Assembly (NCBI RefSeq): GCF_034627025.1
Contig: NZ_CP141051.1
Location: forward strand, 1 to 40,945
Direction of reading: 5' to 3'
Source: Microvirga lotononidis
GTDB taxonomy: Bacteria > Pseudomonadota > Alphaproteobacteria > Rhizobiales > Beijerinckiaceae
DNA: 40,945 nt
Positions within the stretch are counted from its first letter, which is position 1. Every line of letters starts with the position of its first letter. The notes under the pieces are model-generated. The model ran no database searches. It was not told the origin of the DNA and was given only the letters and a program-made list of their open reading frames with translations. The translations under genes and the position numbers were made by a program. Positions 30,778-38,551 of this stretch are shown here, one piece after another.

Positions 30778-30832
30778 CTTTGATCCATCTTTGAACAATC
30801 GTTGATCCATCATTGATACATCTTTGATGTTG
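30778..30832. repeat. Five 11-bp iterons, putative second origin
   Basis: Five adjacent 11-mers with consensus CTTTGATCCAT cover 30778-30788, 30789-30799, 30800-30810, 30811-30821 and 30822-30832. The TTGA core is kept in all five. The 11-bp period places them on one face of the helix, typical of iterons bound by a plasmid initiator. They end 4 bp from the stop of the initiator-like gene. Origin function is inferred from architecture. Confidence 0.65.
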
Positions 30833-30836
30833 CAAC

Positions 30837-32063
30837 TTAAGCCGCTGATTTGAGGGCGTTTTCCCTCAAGGACTCAAAAAGGGCCGTCTGTTCGGCGCAT
30901 TGGTTCAAGAAGTTCTTGCCCCAGGCTGCGGTCATTCGGGTATGGGGGCGGTGGACCGGACGAATGATGCCGACCAACTCGACGTTGGTGACGTGCGACC
31001 GGACAGGGCAGAGCCATGGATTGGCGCCGAGTTGCTCGACGGCCCATTCATGCTTGTGGTCGGTGATCATTGCCCTGCCTGCTCTATGCGCAGCGGTCGC
31101 AACGGCTCGTTCCTCGGGCTCTCCCTCGTTGGGAAGGGCATAGACGTGGAGGGCCTGTGCTCCCTCATTCATGCCTTCGACGATGTGCCCGACGTCTTCG
31201 ATCAATCCGGCTGCCAGAAGGGCACGGACGGCGTTCCAGAGGGCTTCGCTCGATGCCGTCTTGTCGTCGCTCCTGAAACGCAGGAAGAGCGGATCCCATT
31301 CAGCCTGAAGGCTCTCACTCACGAAGCCCCAGACCGTGAAGTGACCACGGGTATAGATTTTCACGCGCTTGAACTTGCGATGGAGGTATCGCCAAGGAAG
31401 TCCTCCGTCCTCGGCGAGGTTGGCCAAGCGGTAGCAGTCCAGGAGGAGAGGAATGACCCGCTTGTCTTGGATCTGCCGCAGGCGAGCAAGTGGCGTATCT
31501 CCCTGGCCGAACCCATCAACGAGGGTGTTGGGCAGCCAGACCCATTCAGACTGTGCCGGCCGGAACCTGGACTTTCCCGGGGCAGCGTCCGTCGCCTCGA
31601 GGGCGCCCTTGGCGATGAGGGAATAGGCTGTCTGATAGTCTGGATCGGAGCCGGAGAGGATTGGGTCTTTCTTGGACAGAACGCGGTCCAGAACCTTGCT
31701 CTGTTTCGGTGTCAGCCTCGACCGTTCCGCCTGGAGCAAGCCCCACCTCACAAGAGAACGGCGGATGCCCTTTTTCCCTGTGGTGGGCGCCGTGATAAGC
31801 CCTGCCCGCTCCAGCGTCTTCAATGCAGCGTCGGCCCTACCTCGCGAGAGCCCCGTTCTCTCGTGGATTGCTGTCATCCCCGCGAGCGTGGTCTTCTGGT
31901 CCCGTCCGGTGAACCTGGCCAATGCGATGTAAGCAACGGCTGCATTGACGCCATCCCCGTATCGGGTCGCATCCTCAACGCATCTCCAGTCGACGGCAAA
32001 GAAGTTGCCCTTCGATCCGGAAGCCGCTGGGCTGCCTTCGGTGGTTTCGTCCTCAATGCTCAT
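30837..32063 (-). CDS. Winged-helix replication-initiator-like protein
   Basis: The 408-aa product begins with an acidic tail, then FFAVDWRCVEDATRYGDGVN and a MarR-type winged helix (GMTAIHERTGLSRGRADAAL, then KTLERAGLITA). A middle domain (LPNTLVDGFGQGDTPLARLR, then LDCYRLANLAEDGGLPWRYL) contains a second winged-helix-like segment (SSEALWNAVRALLAAGLIED). The two-winged-helix design and the iterons immediately after the gene fit an initiator of the RepA/RepE class. The alternative is a phage replication-organiser protein. It starts 8 nt after the XRE gene and the two probably form one operon. Confidence 0.6.
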   Translation of the reverse strand: MSIEDETTEGSPAASGSKGNFFAVDWRCVEDATRYGDGVNAAVAYIALARFTGRDQKTTLAGMTAIHERTGLSRGRADAALKTLERAGLITAPTTGKKGIRRSLVRWGLLQAERSRLTPKQSKVLDRVLSKKDPILSGSDPDYQTAYSLIAKGALEATDAAPGKSRFRPAQSEWVWLPNTLVDGFGQGDTPLARLRQIQDKRVIPLLLDCYRLANLAEDGGLPWRYLHRKFKRVKIYTRGHFTVWGFVSESLQAEWDPLFLRFRSDDKTASSEALWNAVRALLAAGLIEDVGHIVEGMNEGAQALHVYALPNEGEPEERAVATAAHRAGRAMITDHKHEWAVEQLGANPWLCPVRSHVTNVELVGIIRPVHRPHTRMTAAWGKNFLNQCAEQTALFESLRENALKSAA

Positions 32064-32071
32064 TCTGCTGA

Positions 32072-32338
32072 TCAGTCCTCTGTCCGGCGTTCCCGGAAGC
32101 GCATGCCCGCCCCTCCCCCATTCTCAGGGATGAATTCCAAGCCAGCCTTCTCGAACGCCTCGATGGCAGCCTTGTTGTTCATGGTGGACATGCGGGCGCT
32201 CTCGTCCTTCGTTTCGAACGCGGAGACCGTCGGTTTGGGTATTCCCGAATTCTCGGAAAGGTCGGCCTGTTGCCACCCTAGGAGAGCCCTCGCAGCTCGG
32301 CAGAGCCGGGGTGTTAAGCGGATCGGTTGTGCAGCCAT
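32072..32338 (-). CDS. XRE-family transcriptional regulator
   Basis: This 88-aa protein has the standard XRE helix-turn-helix, RLCRAARALLGWQQADLSEN, then SGIPKPTVSAFE, followed by the rhizobial-type tail AIEAFEKAGLEFIPENGGGA and GMRFRE. Such proteins are repressors of plasmid or phage genes. It lies divergent to 32473 and shares an intergenic region holding two related dyads. It is co-directional with the initiator-like gene and probably represses both directions. Confidence 0.88.
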   Translation of the reverse strand: MAAQPIRLTPRLCRAARALLGWQQADLSENSGIPKPTVSAFETKDESARMSTMNNKAAIEAFEKAGLEFIPENGGGAGMRFRERRTED

Positions 32339-32390
32339 GAATGCCCCATTGTCATTGGTTTGAAACTAGCACCGGAAGCAGAAAAAAGCA

Positions 32391-32448
32391 ATAACTCAGT
32401 TATAGGGCTATTGACAGGTACGAGGAGGAATACCTATTATTCAGTTAT
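32391..32448. promoter_or_regulatory. Divergent control region with paired operators and a strong promoter
   Basis: Plus-strand promoter: TTGACA (32411-32416), 18-bp spacer, TATTAT (32435-32440). Two related sites flank it, ATAACTCAGTTAT (32391-32403, perfect 6-1-6 dyad) and ATTATTCAGTTAT (32436-32448), sharing TCAGTTAT. One lies upstream of the -35 and the other covers the -10, as in a repressor loop or switch. The XRE protein encoded at 32072 is the likely binder. Confidence 0.7.
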
Positions 32449-32472
32449 AGCAATCGAACTGAATTGTAGGAA

Positions 32473-32793
32473 ATGAGCACTCAGCGGACCATAAATTGGA
32501 GCACGGCGATGCGGGACCTCCGCAGGGACCGTGTTGTACCTGCCGCCCCGGGGTTCCTCGCCGCCCGCTCCATGGAAATCGCTCGCCTGGATCGTGTCGC
32601 CAGGGAGGCGGCTGCCGTCCCCTTCGCGGTCGCTGGGTCGTATGACCGCTCGGCCATCATGAAGGCGGCCATCGCCTCTGCCCGTGCGCAGAAGGCCAAG
32701 GGATCCAAGACGCCCTGGTCCCAGCTCGTGGGCTTCGCTCTCAAGAACATCTGGCGCACCGCCAAAGCCCAACGCGCCTTCGCCGCTCACTGA
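32473..32793 (+). CDS. Hypothetical basic protein, first of the small-gene operon
   Basis: The 106-aa product (STQRTINWSTAMRDLRRDRV, then ARSMEIARLDRVAREAAAVP and a KGSKTPWSQLVGFALKNIWR end) is basic and helical, with no recognised family. Its promoter overlaps the paired operators, so it is the first gene controlled by the XRE switch. AGGA lies just before the ATG. Confidence 0.65.
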   Translation: MSTQRTINWSTAMRDLRRDRVVPAAPGFLAARSMEIARLDRVAREAAAVPFAVAGSYDRSAIMKAAIASARAQKAKGSKTPWSQLVGFALKNIWRTAKAQRAFAAH

Positions 32794-32804
32794 CGAGGAT
32801 TCCC

Positions 32805-32984
32805 ATGATTATCGAGACCTCCGACAACCGCTTCTTCCGCGTCCGTGAGACGGGCAATCCTGACCTTGCTCATGTGTGGTTTGGCGTGGCCGTGAAGCGC
32901 TCCAGGGGCGCCTGGATCGAGAAAGCGAAAGCCCGTGAGATCCTCGTCCGCAAGGAAGCCTCTCGCGTGGTGGAGGGCCGCTGA
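32805..32984 (+). CDS. 59-aa hypothetical protein
   Basis: ATG 32805 opens 59 codons to TGA 32984: IIETSDNRFFRVRETGNPDL, then AHVWFGVAVKRSRGAWIEKA and a basic helical end. The sequence looks like a compact beta-alpha protein and is similar in style to small prophage proteins of Hyphomicrobiales. The ribosome-binding GAGGA is about 7 nt upstream. Right after its stop an 11-codon frame (ATG 32986) encodes only TKQAQAPPLP and is probably not a gene. Confidence 0.65.
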   Translation: MIIETSDNRFFRVRETGNPDLAHVWFGVAVKRSRGAWIEKAKAREILVRKEASRVVEGR

Positions 32985-33075
32985 CATGACCAAGCAAGCC
33001 CAAGCCCCGCCGCTCCCGTAAGCGCACCCAAAACCTACCGCGTCCCCTCCTACCCAAGCCACCGGAGCCCCTGGA

Positions 33076-33171
33076 ATGGCAACGACCTTGCACACCCTCT
33101 CGCTGGCCGCTCGTGTCCTGACGGGCACCGCCTTTCTCTACCTCGCCTGCTTCCTCGTCACCCTCTCGTAA
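33076..33171 (+). CDS. 31-aa membrane peptide
   Basis: The frame encodes ATTLHTLSLAARVLTGTAFL followed by YLACFLVTLS, a single hydrophobic helix. GGAG lies about 9 nt upstream. The TAA stop is fused to the GGAG RBS of the next gene (TAAGGAG). Fit within the operon supports it; function unknown. Confidence 0.5.
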   Translation: MATTLHTLSLAARVLTGTAFLYLACFLVTLS

Positions 33172-33183
33172 GGAGACACTCAC

Positions 33184-33699
33184 ATGCCCGCTCTCAACCT
33201 CTTCAAGCGCAACAGCGACAAGCCCCGCCTGTCTATCCGCGAACGCTTCCACAATGTGGCTGCACGGATGATGCCACGCTCGCGTGGTTCTCGTGCGGGG
33301 GGCGGAATTGATACCTCCCGCCGCGCCATGGTGGCAGGTTCGCTTGCTTCTGTGGCGGTCGCTCCAATCGGAGCCATGGCCGCACCTGAAGCCGATACTG
33401 AGTTGTTGCGCCTCGCTCGGGAGCACGATGTTGCCTATGGGCTCGCGGTAAGTGGCAATTTGGAAGGCGAGGCCTTTGACGAGTGCATGGACCTCTACAC
33501 AGACCTGGAGTTCGCCATTCAGGACATTCCGGCGCAGACCTGGGCCGGGCTCGTGGAGAAGGCCCGCGTTGCCTCGGAATATGCCTACGATCAAGCTGAT
33601 GTGCGGGTACTGGACAACATTATCCCGTCTCTGATCGATGACATTTTGCGGCTTGCTGGAGCCTCCAGCAAGCGCCCAATCCCTCCCTCTCAGCATTAA
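33184..33699 (+). CDS. Protein with Tat-like signal
   Basis: The 171-aa product has a long basic N-region, then GGIDTSRRAMVAGSLASVAV and APIGAMAAP (Arg46-Arg47). This resembles a twin-arginine signal with an unusually long lead of about 45 residues. The mature part is acidic and helical (EAFDECMDLYTDLEFAIQDI). Export by Tat is inferred from the motif. A similar protein architecture is common beside plasmid and phage small-gene operons in this order. RBS GGAG is 9 nt upstream. Confidence 0.7.
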   Translation: MPALNLFKRNSDKPRLSIRERFHNVAARMMPRSRGSRAGGGIDTSRRAMVAGSLASVAVAPIGAMAAPEADTELLRLAREHDVAYGLAVSGNLEGEAFDECMDLYTDLEFAIQDIPAQTWAGLVEKARVASEYAYDQADVRVLDNIIPSLIDDILRLAGASSKRPIPPSQH

Positions 33700-33709
33700 G
33701 GGGGAGGCC

Positions 33710-33913
33710 ATGACCCGCGCTCAATACCAGAAATGGCGGTTCTATGCCGAAAGCCTGATCCAGCAGGCCATAGACATCCTCGACGCTCTCGACGGGGATG
33801 CGGACCTAGAGGACGGCGGCGAGTTCGAGCCGGATGGACATGAAGAACCTTCAATCAACCCCGTGGAGCCGTGGTTTCGCCCTGCTCCCGCAGCCTCCAG
33901 GGCCGCAGCATGA
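33710..33913 (+). CDS. Small acidic hypothetical protein
   Basis: The 67-aa protein starts TRAQYQKWRFYAESLIQQAI and DILDALDGDADLEDGG, with a highly acidic centre and an Ala/Pro tail. GGGGGAGG precedes ATG 33710. The longer frame from 33638 overlaps the preceding gene and is not used. Its stop overlaps the next start as ATGA. Confidence 0.65.
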   Translation: MTRAQYQKWRFYAESLIQQAIDILDALDGDADLEDGGEFEPDGHEEPSINPVEPWFRPAPAASRAAA

Positions 33914-34083
33914 CACGCAACCTGATACGCACCCGCGAAGCCTGGATAACCGCTCTTGCCCTGTTTCTGGCGATCCGCGCCCTTGAGGCACAGGAGAACC
34001 CGCCCATGAGCGAGTTAGAGGACATGCGGACATTGCTGCGGGAAAGTTACCCGACCTATGCCGCGCAACTGGAGGAGCCCTAG
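33910..34083 (+). CDS. 57-aa membrane-anchored peptide
   Basis: ATG 33910 (ATGA overlap) encodes TRNLIRTREAWITALALFLA, IRALEAQENPPMSELEDMRT and a short tail. One N-terminal membrane helix is followed by a polar helix. No family is recognised. It is coupled to the gene before and ends 1 nt before the thermonuclease start. Confidence 0.62.
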   Translation: MTRNLIRTREAWITALALFLAIRALEAQENPPMSELEDMRTLLRESYPTYAAQLEEP

Positions 34084-34084
34084 A

Positions 34085-34513
34085 ATGAGGACAATGCCCC
34101 GTCGCGCTGCTTTCCTCCTCCTGTCGTCCTTATGCCTCGCCCTGCTCCCCATGGCAGGCACACATGCCGAAACCATCGACGGCCGCCGCGTCGTCATCAT
34201 AGACGGAGACACGATAGCCCTGGGCCGGGAGCGGCTCCTGAACGTGGACACGCCTGAAACCTTCCGCCCTCGATGCGATGCCGACCTAGTGGCAGGCCTG
34301 CGGGCCAAGGAGCGGCTTGCCGAGCTGCTGCGGGCTGGACCTGTCGGGATCGATCGACACGGGGAGGACCGCTATAGACGCACCCTCGCCCGGCTGTCGG
34401 CTGGTGGTCGTGACGTTGGCGAGATCCTGATAGCTGAAGGCCTCGCCCTGCCCTGGCGTGATGGCCGGGCGGCATGGGAAGAGCGGCGCCGGCATTGGTG
34501 CGGGCAACGATAG
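34085..34513 (+). CDS. Exported thermonuclease (SNase-like)
   Basis: This 142-aa protein has a signal peptide (AAFLLLSSLCLALLPMAGTHA) and an SNase domain. DGDTI (40-44) and LLNVDTPET, with Arg50, Asp55 and Glu58 at the family's Arg35, Asp40 and Glu43 positions, are visible. So is DRYRRTLARL, with Arg99 at the Arg87 position. All catalytic and calcium-site residues are thus present. It would cut DNA and RNA in the periplasm or outside. Periplasmic nucleases of this kind accompany many alphaproteobacterial plasmids and prophages. The domain is shorter than staphylococcal nuclease, as usual for this group. Confidence 0.88.
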   Translation: MRTMPRRAAFLLLSSLCLALLPMAGTHAETIDGRRVVIIDGDTIALGRERLLNVDTPETFRPRCDADLVAGLRAKERLAELLRAGPVGIDRHGEDRYRRTLARLSAGGRDVGEILIAEGLALPWRDGRAAWEERRRHWCGQR

Positions 34514-35938
34514 TTAGGCTGCGGCTTCAGACGAGGGTACACCGATCCGGTGGCGAGTCCTCTCGACCAATGCCTCTGCCCTAGGCTCGAACCAGCTTGC
34601 CAATTCATCGGCGACAGGCTTGTCGATATGGCCTGAGACCTTGAGATGGATGCTCCTACTCTGATTGCTTTCAGTGTCACGACGCAGGACGCGTTCAATG
34701 TCTGCGGAGACCATCAGGTAGATCCACCATTGGGCTCCGGAGAAATCCTCAAGGTCGACTGAGCGGCCTCGGTTTTCGCCGTCGGCGATGTGGGCGTGGT
34801 ATGTCACGCCTGTCTCGCTCTCCTCGATGGTGCGCTCCAGGATGATGCCGAACCGAGGCACAGGGACAGAATGCCAAATCCTATCTGAGTCTGGCCGCGT
34901 ATACTCCGCAATCACGAGGCCTACACGGGCTCTCGGATCACATCCAGCAAGCGAGAGGCGCTTGGTAACGACGTTTGCCTTCACTTTGTTTGGAAGGCCG
35001 GCCCCAACATCGACCGATATTCCGTTGATGGCGCCTTGAGCTATGCGATACCAAGCGTCCTCACGAGGCCAAATCTCAACGTCTTGCAGCGTCCGCCAAT
35101 GAAAGCTCCTGGGGTCTATCAGGTTCGCGGCTAGTGGGCGCAAAGGTTGCCGGCCCTCAAGCGGATCCGGCATGGAGCGAGGATCTCCGATTTTGTCGGA
35201 TCGTCCCTGAGAGTCCGGGTGCTTCGGGAGAACCGGATCATCGACAGCCCCTCCGCGGCTCGCATCGAAGATGAGTTGGCAGGGACAGGCCATATCACGC
35301 AGCTCATGCATTTCATTCAGGGACAGGAGGGGGTGCTTCCTACCACCGTGCAGAAGCTGGTTGATGACGTACTGCGTGCCACGGAACATGCGAAACATGC
35401 CGCCGCCGTTGAGGATTTCAGGGCCGGCCATTTGTACCGCGATTTCGTCCATCCGTTGTGCGGCCGTATGCCCGTCGAAGCCCTCCTTCCAGCCCGTCGT
35501 CAACACTAGGTCGATATCGCCAACGTCCGCTTTGGCAGGATTAATCATGCTGCCAAAGAGCCAGATCTGCTGAACGTTGAACGGGAGGTCCTCTCGGCTA
35601 TTTACCGCACTGCTGGCAGTCAGCAGACTTTGAAGGACGGTCCTCGCCCGATCCTTAGGAGTACGTTTCTTCCCTCCTGCCCCGGCAAGGGCGAGTCCCT
35701 TGCCGGTGAGGCCATCGCGGGGCTCTCCGTATTCCTGTTCCTCGGGCCCGATGAATCCTCGATCCCGCAGTTCTTCGATCAGGACCATCACGGTTCGCGG
35801 ATCCAGGGATACATCCTTCCGTATCCCGATTTCGTGGGCATCTTCGCTTGAGCCGTAGCGCCAGGCTCGGAGCACGTTCCTGACCTTCAATAGGGGAACG
35901 CCGAGAAACGTTTGCCCTCTGGAAATTATAACGCCCAT
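34514..35938 (-). CDS. Winged-helix nucleotidyltransferase
   Basis: The 474-aa protein has an N-terminal winged helix (residues about 10-85, with LDPRTVMVLIEELRDRGFIG and GLTGKGLALAG). A minimal nucleotidyltransferase core follows, with G129-S130, then Asp141 and Asp143 in GSMINPAKADVGDIDLVL, an exact GS-x10-D-x-D motif. About 300 C-terminal residues have no recognised domain (including LANLIDPRSFHWRTLQDVEI). Such enzymes transfer a nucleotide to RNA, protein or small molecules, and several act in toxin-antitoxin or defence systems. It stands alone and convergent with the thermonuclease, which it abuts. ATG 35938 is preferred over the longer frame. Confidence 0.75.
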   Translation of the reverse strand: MGVIISRGQTFLGVPLLKVRNVLRAWRYGSSEDAHEIGIRKDVSLDPRTVMVLIEELRDRGFIGPEEQEYGEPRDGLTGKGLALAGAGGKKRTPKDRARTVLQSLLTASSAVNSREDLPFNVQQIWLFGSMINPAKADVGDIDLVLTTGWKEGFDGHTAAQRMDEIAVQMAGPEILNGGGMFRMFRGTQYVINQLLHGGRKHPLLSLNEMHELRDMACPCQLIFDASRGGAVDDPVLPKHPDSQGRSDKIGDPRSMPDPLEGRQPLRPLAANLIDPRSFHWRTLQDVEIWPREDAWYRIAQGAINGISVDVGAGLPNKVKANVVTKRLSLAGCDPRARVGLVIAEYTRPDSDRIWHSVPVPRFGIILERTIEESETGVTYHAHIADGENRGRSVDLEDFSGAQWWIYLMVSADIERVLRRDTESNQSRSIHLKVSGHIDKPVADELASWFEPRAEALVERTRHRIGVPSSEAAA

Positions 35939-36104
35939 GTCAGTCTCACGTGTTCGCCCCGAAGAACGGCAAGCTATGGACAAGAGTTACGGGGTCAATC
36001 AGACAAAAGGTAGGGACTTGTGCCCTCTAATGGGGTGGACATCGGACCTTCTGAGCCCGTAAGCACCCTCCATTCAAGAACGCTGGTTTCGAGGGACTGG
36101 GACT

Positions 36105-36485
36105 GTGGCTGAACTGAGAATGATCCATGATAAGGCTATCGATCGAGCCTCAGAGGATGACCGTGTTTGGTTCGACGCGAACCCTGATCGGCATTTCAGG
36201 ATCCGGGATCTGATCCCGTATGAATTCAATGAGCGCATGCCTGATCCTCAACCTGGCTTCACATTGAGAACCTTCGTTGCGCAGATGTCGCCGGGTGTCC
36301 GTCTCCGGCTCCCCTGTGAAATCCTCGACTACCTTACGAATGAAACAGCCACCGATGCTGCCTTGAAGACCCTCTTCCGACAAATCGCGCCAGTCCAGTT
36401 CAAGCAGTACCTTCAGATGAAGAAGGGGGTTCGGGCTGCCAAGAAGGCGCGTAAGGATGAAGGCGGCGCTTCGGGTGAGGTGTGA
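36105..36485 (+). CDS. Hypothetical protein, first of a coupled pair
   Basis: The 126-aa product (SEDDRVWFDANPDRHFRIRD, then LIPYEFNERMPDPQPGFTLR and TFVAQMSPGVRLRLPCEILD, ending in a Lys-rich tail) is not recognised. A GTG start at 36105 has GAGGGA about 8 nt upstream; ATG 36120 is an alternative. The next gene starts by a GTGA overlap, so the two are translated together. Confidence 0.65.
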   Translation: MAELRMIHDKAIDRASEDDRVWFDANPDRHFRIRDLIPYEFNERMPDPQPGFTLRTFVAQMSPGVRLRLPCEILDYLTNETATDAALKTLFRQIAPVQFKQYLQMKKGVRAAKKARKDEGGASGEV

Positions 36486-36799
36486 AACTCTATTGGATGA
36501 AAACCTCAGAGGCCTGGCCCGACGATAGCTGGCTGGAGACGCAATTCACTTGCTTTGACGAGGAAAAGCCGGATCGAGAGAGCGACAGCCGATGGCACAC
36601 CTACATCGGCAACGTCCATCAGGTCCCGCATGGTCCCGAGGGTGGTCTTTGGGCATGGAGCGTGACGGCCACCTTCGCTGGGCCCATGAACCCCTTCCCT
36701 CATTCGGGGAAAGAGCCAACACGGAAAGAGGCCGGCCGTCGGGTTGTGGAGACTTATGAGCGGATGCTGCGGTTCTATGGCAGACGTTATGTTCCCTAA
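36482..36799 (+). CDS. Hypothetical protein, second of a coupled pair
   Basis: The 105-aa protein starts with GTG overlapping the previous stop and reads KLYWMKTSEAWPDDSWLETQ, then SDSRWHTYIGNVHQVPHGPE and GGLWAWSVTATFAGP. The Trp-rich W-P-D-SW opening and GGLWAWSV core occur in small rhizobial proteins of unknown role. It probably interacts with the preceding protein. Confidence 0.68.
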   Translation: MKLYWMKTSEAWPDDSWLETQFTCFDEEKPDRESDSRWHTYIGNVHQVPHGPEGGLWAWSVTATFAGPMNPFPHSGKEPTRKEAGRRVVETYERMLRFYGRRYVP

Positions 36800-36814
36800 G
36801 GTTCGCTCTGCGAA

Positions 36815-37054
36815 CTAGGGGCGCTGTTTGAGCCAGTTTCGGATCGCCGCAACTCCGCCAAACACGATTGCGCCTGCCACCATGAAAGCGAGCATTCGCG
36901 GCAAGAAATGCTTCCAGAGCGCCTCGTCCGGGGTCAGATCCGAATGGTCGTGGAGAAGGTGGACAAGCGGCGCGACGAGAACGGCCACGATGGCGCCTGT
37001 CAGTGCTGAGAGCAGTACGTTCCAGCGTTTCTCTGATCTTGGTCTCTTTGTCAT
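36815..37054 (-). CDS. Small two-span membrane protein
   Basis: The 79-aa protein has a basic N-terminus, one membrane helix (NVLLSALTGAIVAVLVAPLV), a short acidic loop and a second helix (MLAFMVAGAIVFGGVAAI). Both termini should face the cytoplasm. No family is recognised. It is convergent with the pair ending at 36799. Confidence 0.68.
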   Translation of the reverse strand: MTKRPRSEKRWNVLLSALTGAIVAVLVAPLVHLLHDHSDLTPDEALWKHFLPRMLAFMVAGAIVFGGVAAIRNWLKQRP

Positions 37055-37152
37055 ATTTCGCTGGCTTGCCGATCACGTCCCGCTTGGCCATGGGTCTACG
37101 CTTTGGACCCAACCGGGGATTCTGCGAAACTCTGGGGCTGTGGGGATGACGC

Positions 37153-37491
37153 TTAGGACCAATCTCTGAACCGACTGGCCTTGCGGGCCTGGACCTTCAC
37201 ATCCGCGATGAACCTGTTCAGGTCCAGGGCGTGCACATCGCTATAAAGTTCCCAGATTTCCTCGCCTCGCAGGCCGATGCTCTCGATGTCTAAGAGGATC
37301 ATGCCCCCAGTGAACGGATCGTCCACCATCCGTCCCAGAACACAGGCAGCGCCCACATTACCGGCAGCGAGCTTTCCGACCGCTCTGGCCAGAGTGTCTG
37401 AAGCTTCGAGCATCTCGGGCTCGTTGTCCTTAGTGGGGGCAGGAGCGAACATAATTAGACAACTGCTAAAGTGCAGGGATAAGGCGTCCAT
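37153..37491 (-). CDS. Hypothetical 112-aa protein
   Basis: The C-terminal 80 residues (DTLARAVGKLAAGNVGAACV, then ILLDIESIGLRGEEIWELYS and LDLNRFIADVKVQARKA) look like a globular helical domain. The N-terminus is less certain. The start at ATG 37491, with GAGG upstream, is a choice among several. The family is not recognised with confidence. Confidence 0.6.
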   Translation of the reverse strand: MDALSLHFSSCLIMFAPAPTKDNEPEMLEASDTLARAVGKLAAGNVGAACVLGRMVDDPFTGGMILLDIESIGLRGEEIWELYSDVHALDLNRFIADVKVQARKASRFRDWS

Positions 37492-37897
37492 AGTCGGTTT
37501 CGCCTCTGTCCGCGAGGCGACAGAGCGCCCCGCCTTCCACATCGGGTGTTCCCCGAAACTCGTTGGAGTGCTGAGGACAAGATGTTTGGAATGGGCTTGG
37601 ACGTGGGCGTCCTATGCTCTGACACGCCATCAGGATCTTCAGGAGCACCTTCATCAAGTCCTCACGGGTTGTAGGCTTTTCAAGACATGGTGCCCTGTGC
37701 ACCTGTAGGGCAGCCCACCGATAAGGCATCATAACGGATAAGCTTGGCCGTTTATTCCCGATACAGGCCTCAGGAAATAGGAGGATTGGCTAAATCCAGT
37801 CTCAAGGCCTATGTGCCCAGATAGGACCATCATCGGGTGAAATATGACTCATGTCTTTAATGAGCCTGCGGCTTGGGTCGAAAACTCAGGAACGCTC
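37492..37897. other. Intergenic stretch
   Basis: A 62-codon minus-strand frame (ATG about 37654, GAGGA upstream) overlaps the start of the previous gene. Its composition is not convincing. Nothing else gene-like was seen before the DUF6894-like gene. Confidence 0.4.
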
Positions 37898-38125
37898 ATG
37901 CGCTGCTACTTTCACCTGGTGAACAGCCACGAAGAGATCCTGGATGACCAAGGGATCGAGGTTTCGGATCTGGAGGATGCCAAGGCTCAGGCTTTGGTCG
38001 CCATCGAGGACCTCCGGGAGGAGGCCATCGAGGTGGGCGCCTCTTGGCACGGCTGGCGGCTCGATATCGTGGGCCCTTCCGGCCGCGTTCTTTTGTCGAT
38101 CCCTCTGGATCCGACCGTCCACTAG
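37898..38125 (+). CDS. DUF6894-like small protein, copy 1
   Basis: The 75-aa protein reads RCYFHLVNSHEEILDDQGIE, then VSDLEDAKAQALVAIEDLRE and GWRLDIVGPSGRVLLSIPLD. This is the Y-FH, E-I-D-GxE, A---AL, GW-L--------L--I-L order of DUF6894, an abundant Hyphomicrobiales family without known function. A divergent paralogue lies at 39221-39481. ATG 37898 matches the usual length; the frame is open to 37844. Confidence 0.8.
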   Translation: MRCYFHLVNSHEEILDDQGIEVSDLEDAKAQALVAIEDLREEAIEVGASWHGWRLDIVGPSGRVLLSIPLDPTVH

Positions 38126-38140
38126 GTACGAGCAGAGGGG

Positions 38141-38551
38141 TCAGGCGCTCTTGACAGATTGTTGTTCCACCACCTGAGGCGTGGCCAGTTGCTGGATCAC
38201 ATTGATGATGGTGTCCGGCAAATAGGGCTTGGCGATGTAAGCCACCTTGTCCGACAGATCATCCGACCGGGGAAGCGCCCGTCCCGAGGAGATCACGACG
38301 CCAACCCCAGGCCAGCGTTCCCGCACCACACGGGTCAGTTCCAGGCCGTTCATAGAACCCGTGGGCATCTCGATGTCAGTGACCACGACCTGAATATCCG
38401 GACGAGCCTTAAGGACAGTCAAAGCCTCATCGGCATTGACGGCCTGAAAGACCTTGAACCCGGCTTCATCCAGGAAGTCGGCCATGAACATGCGTACCAG
38501 GGTTTCGTCCTCGACCACGAGGACCACCATTCGCGGCTCTGCAATAGACAT
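38141..38551 (-). CDS. CheY-like receiver protein
   Basis: The 136-aa product is a single receiver domain. It has VLVVEDETLVRMFMADFLDE with the acidic pair (Glu14, Asp15), VVVTDIEMP with the phosphoacceptor Asp59, the Ser88-Ser89 turn, and VAYIAKPY with Lys108. All phospho-switch residues are present. No output domain follows, so it works by binding a partner or passing phosphate on. It contrasts with the degenerate receiver at 27925. The start at 38551 is preferred over 38572. Confidence 0.88.
   Translation of the reverse strand: MSIAEPRMVVLVVEDETLVRMFMADFLDEAGFKVFQAVNADEALTVLKARPDIQVVVTDIEMPTGSMNGLELTRVVRERWPGVGVVISSGRALPRSDDLSDKVAYIAKPYLPDTIINVIQQLATPQVVEQQSVKSA

Noticed and set aside
30778..30832. 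Possible CRISPR-like array
   Set aside because: The 11-bp units are directly adjacent with no spacers, so they are iterons rather than CRISPR repeats.
30900..32363. 487-aa plus-strand frame
   Set aside because: Antisense to the initiator-like and XRE genes, both with clear domains; starts and composition are not gene-like.
37466..37654. Minus-strand frame beginning KVLLKILMACQSIG
   Set aside because: It has GAGGA before an ATG but overlaps the start of the 112-aa gene, and its composition after 20 residues is not protein-like.
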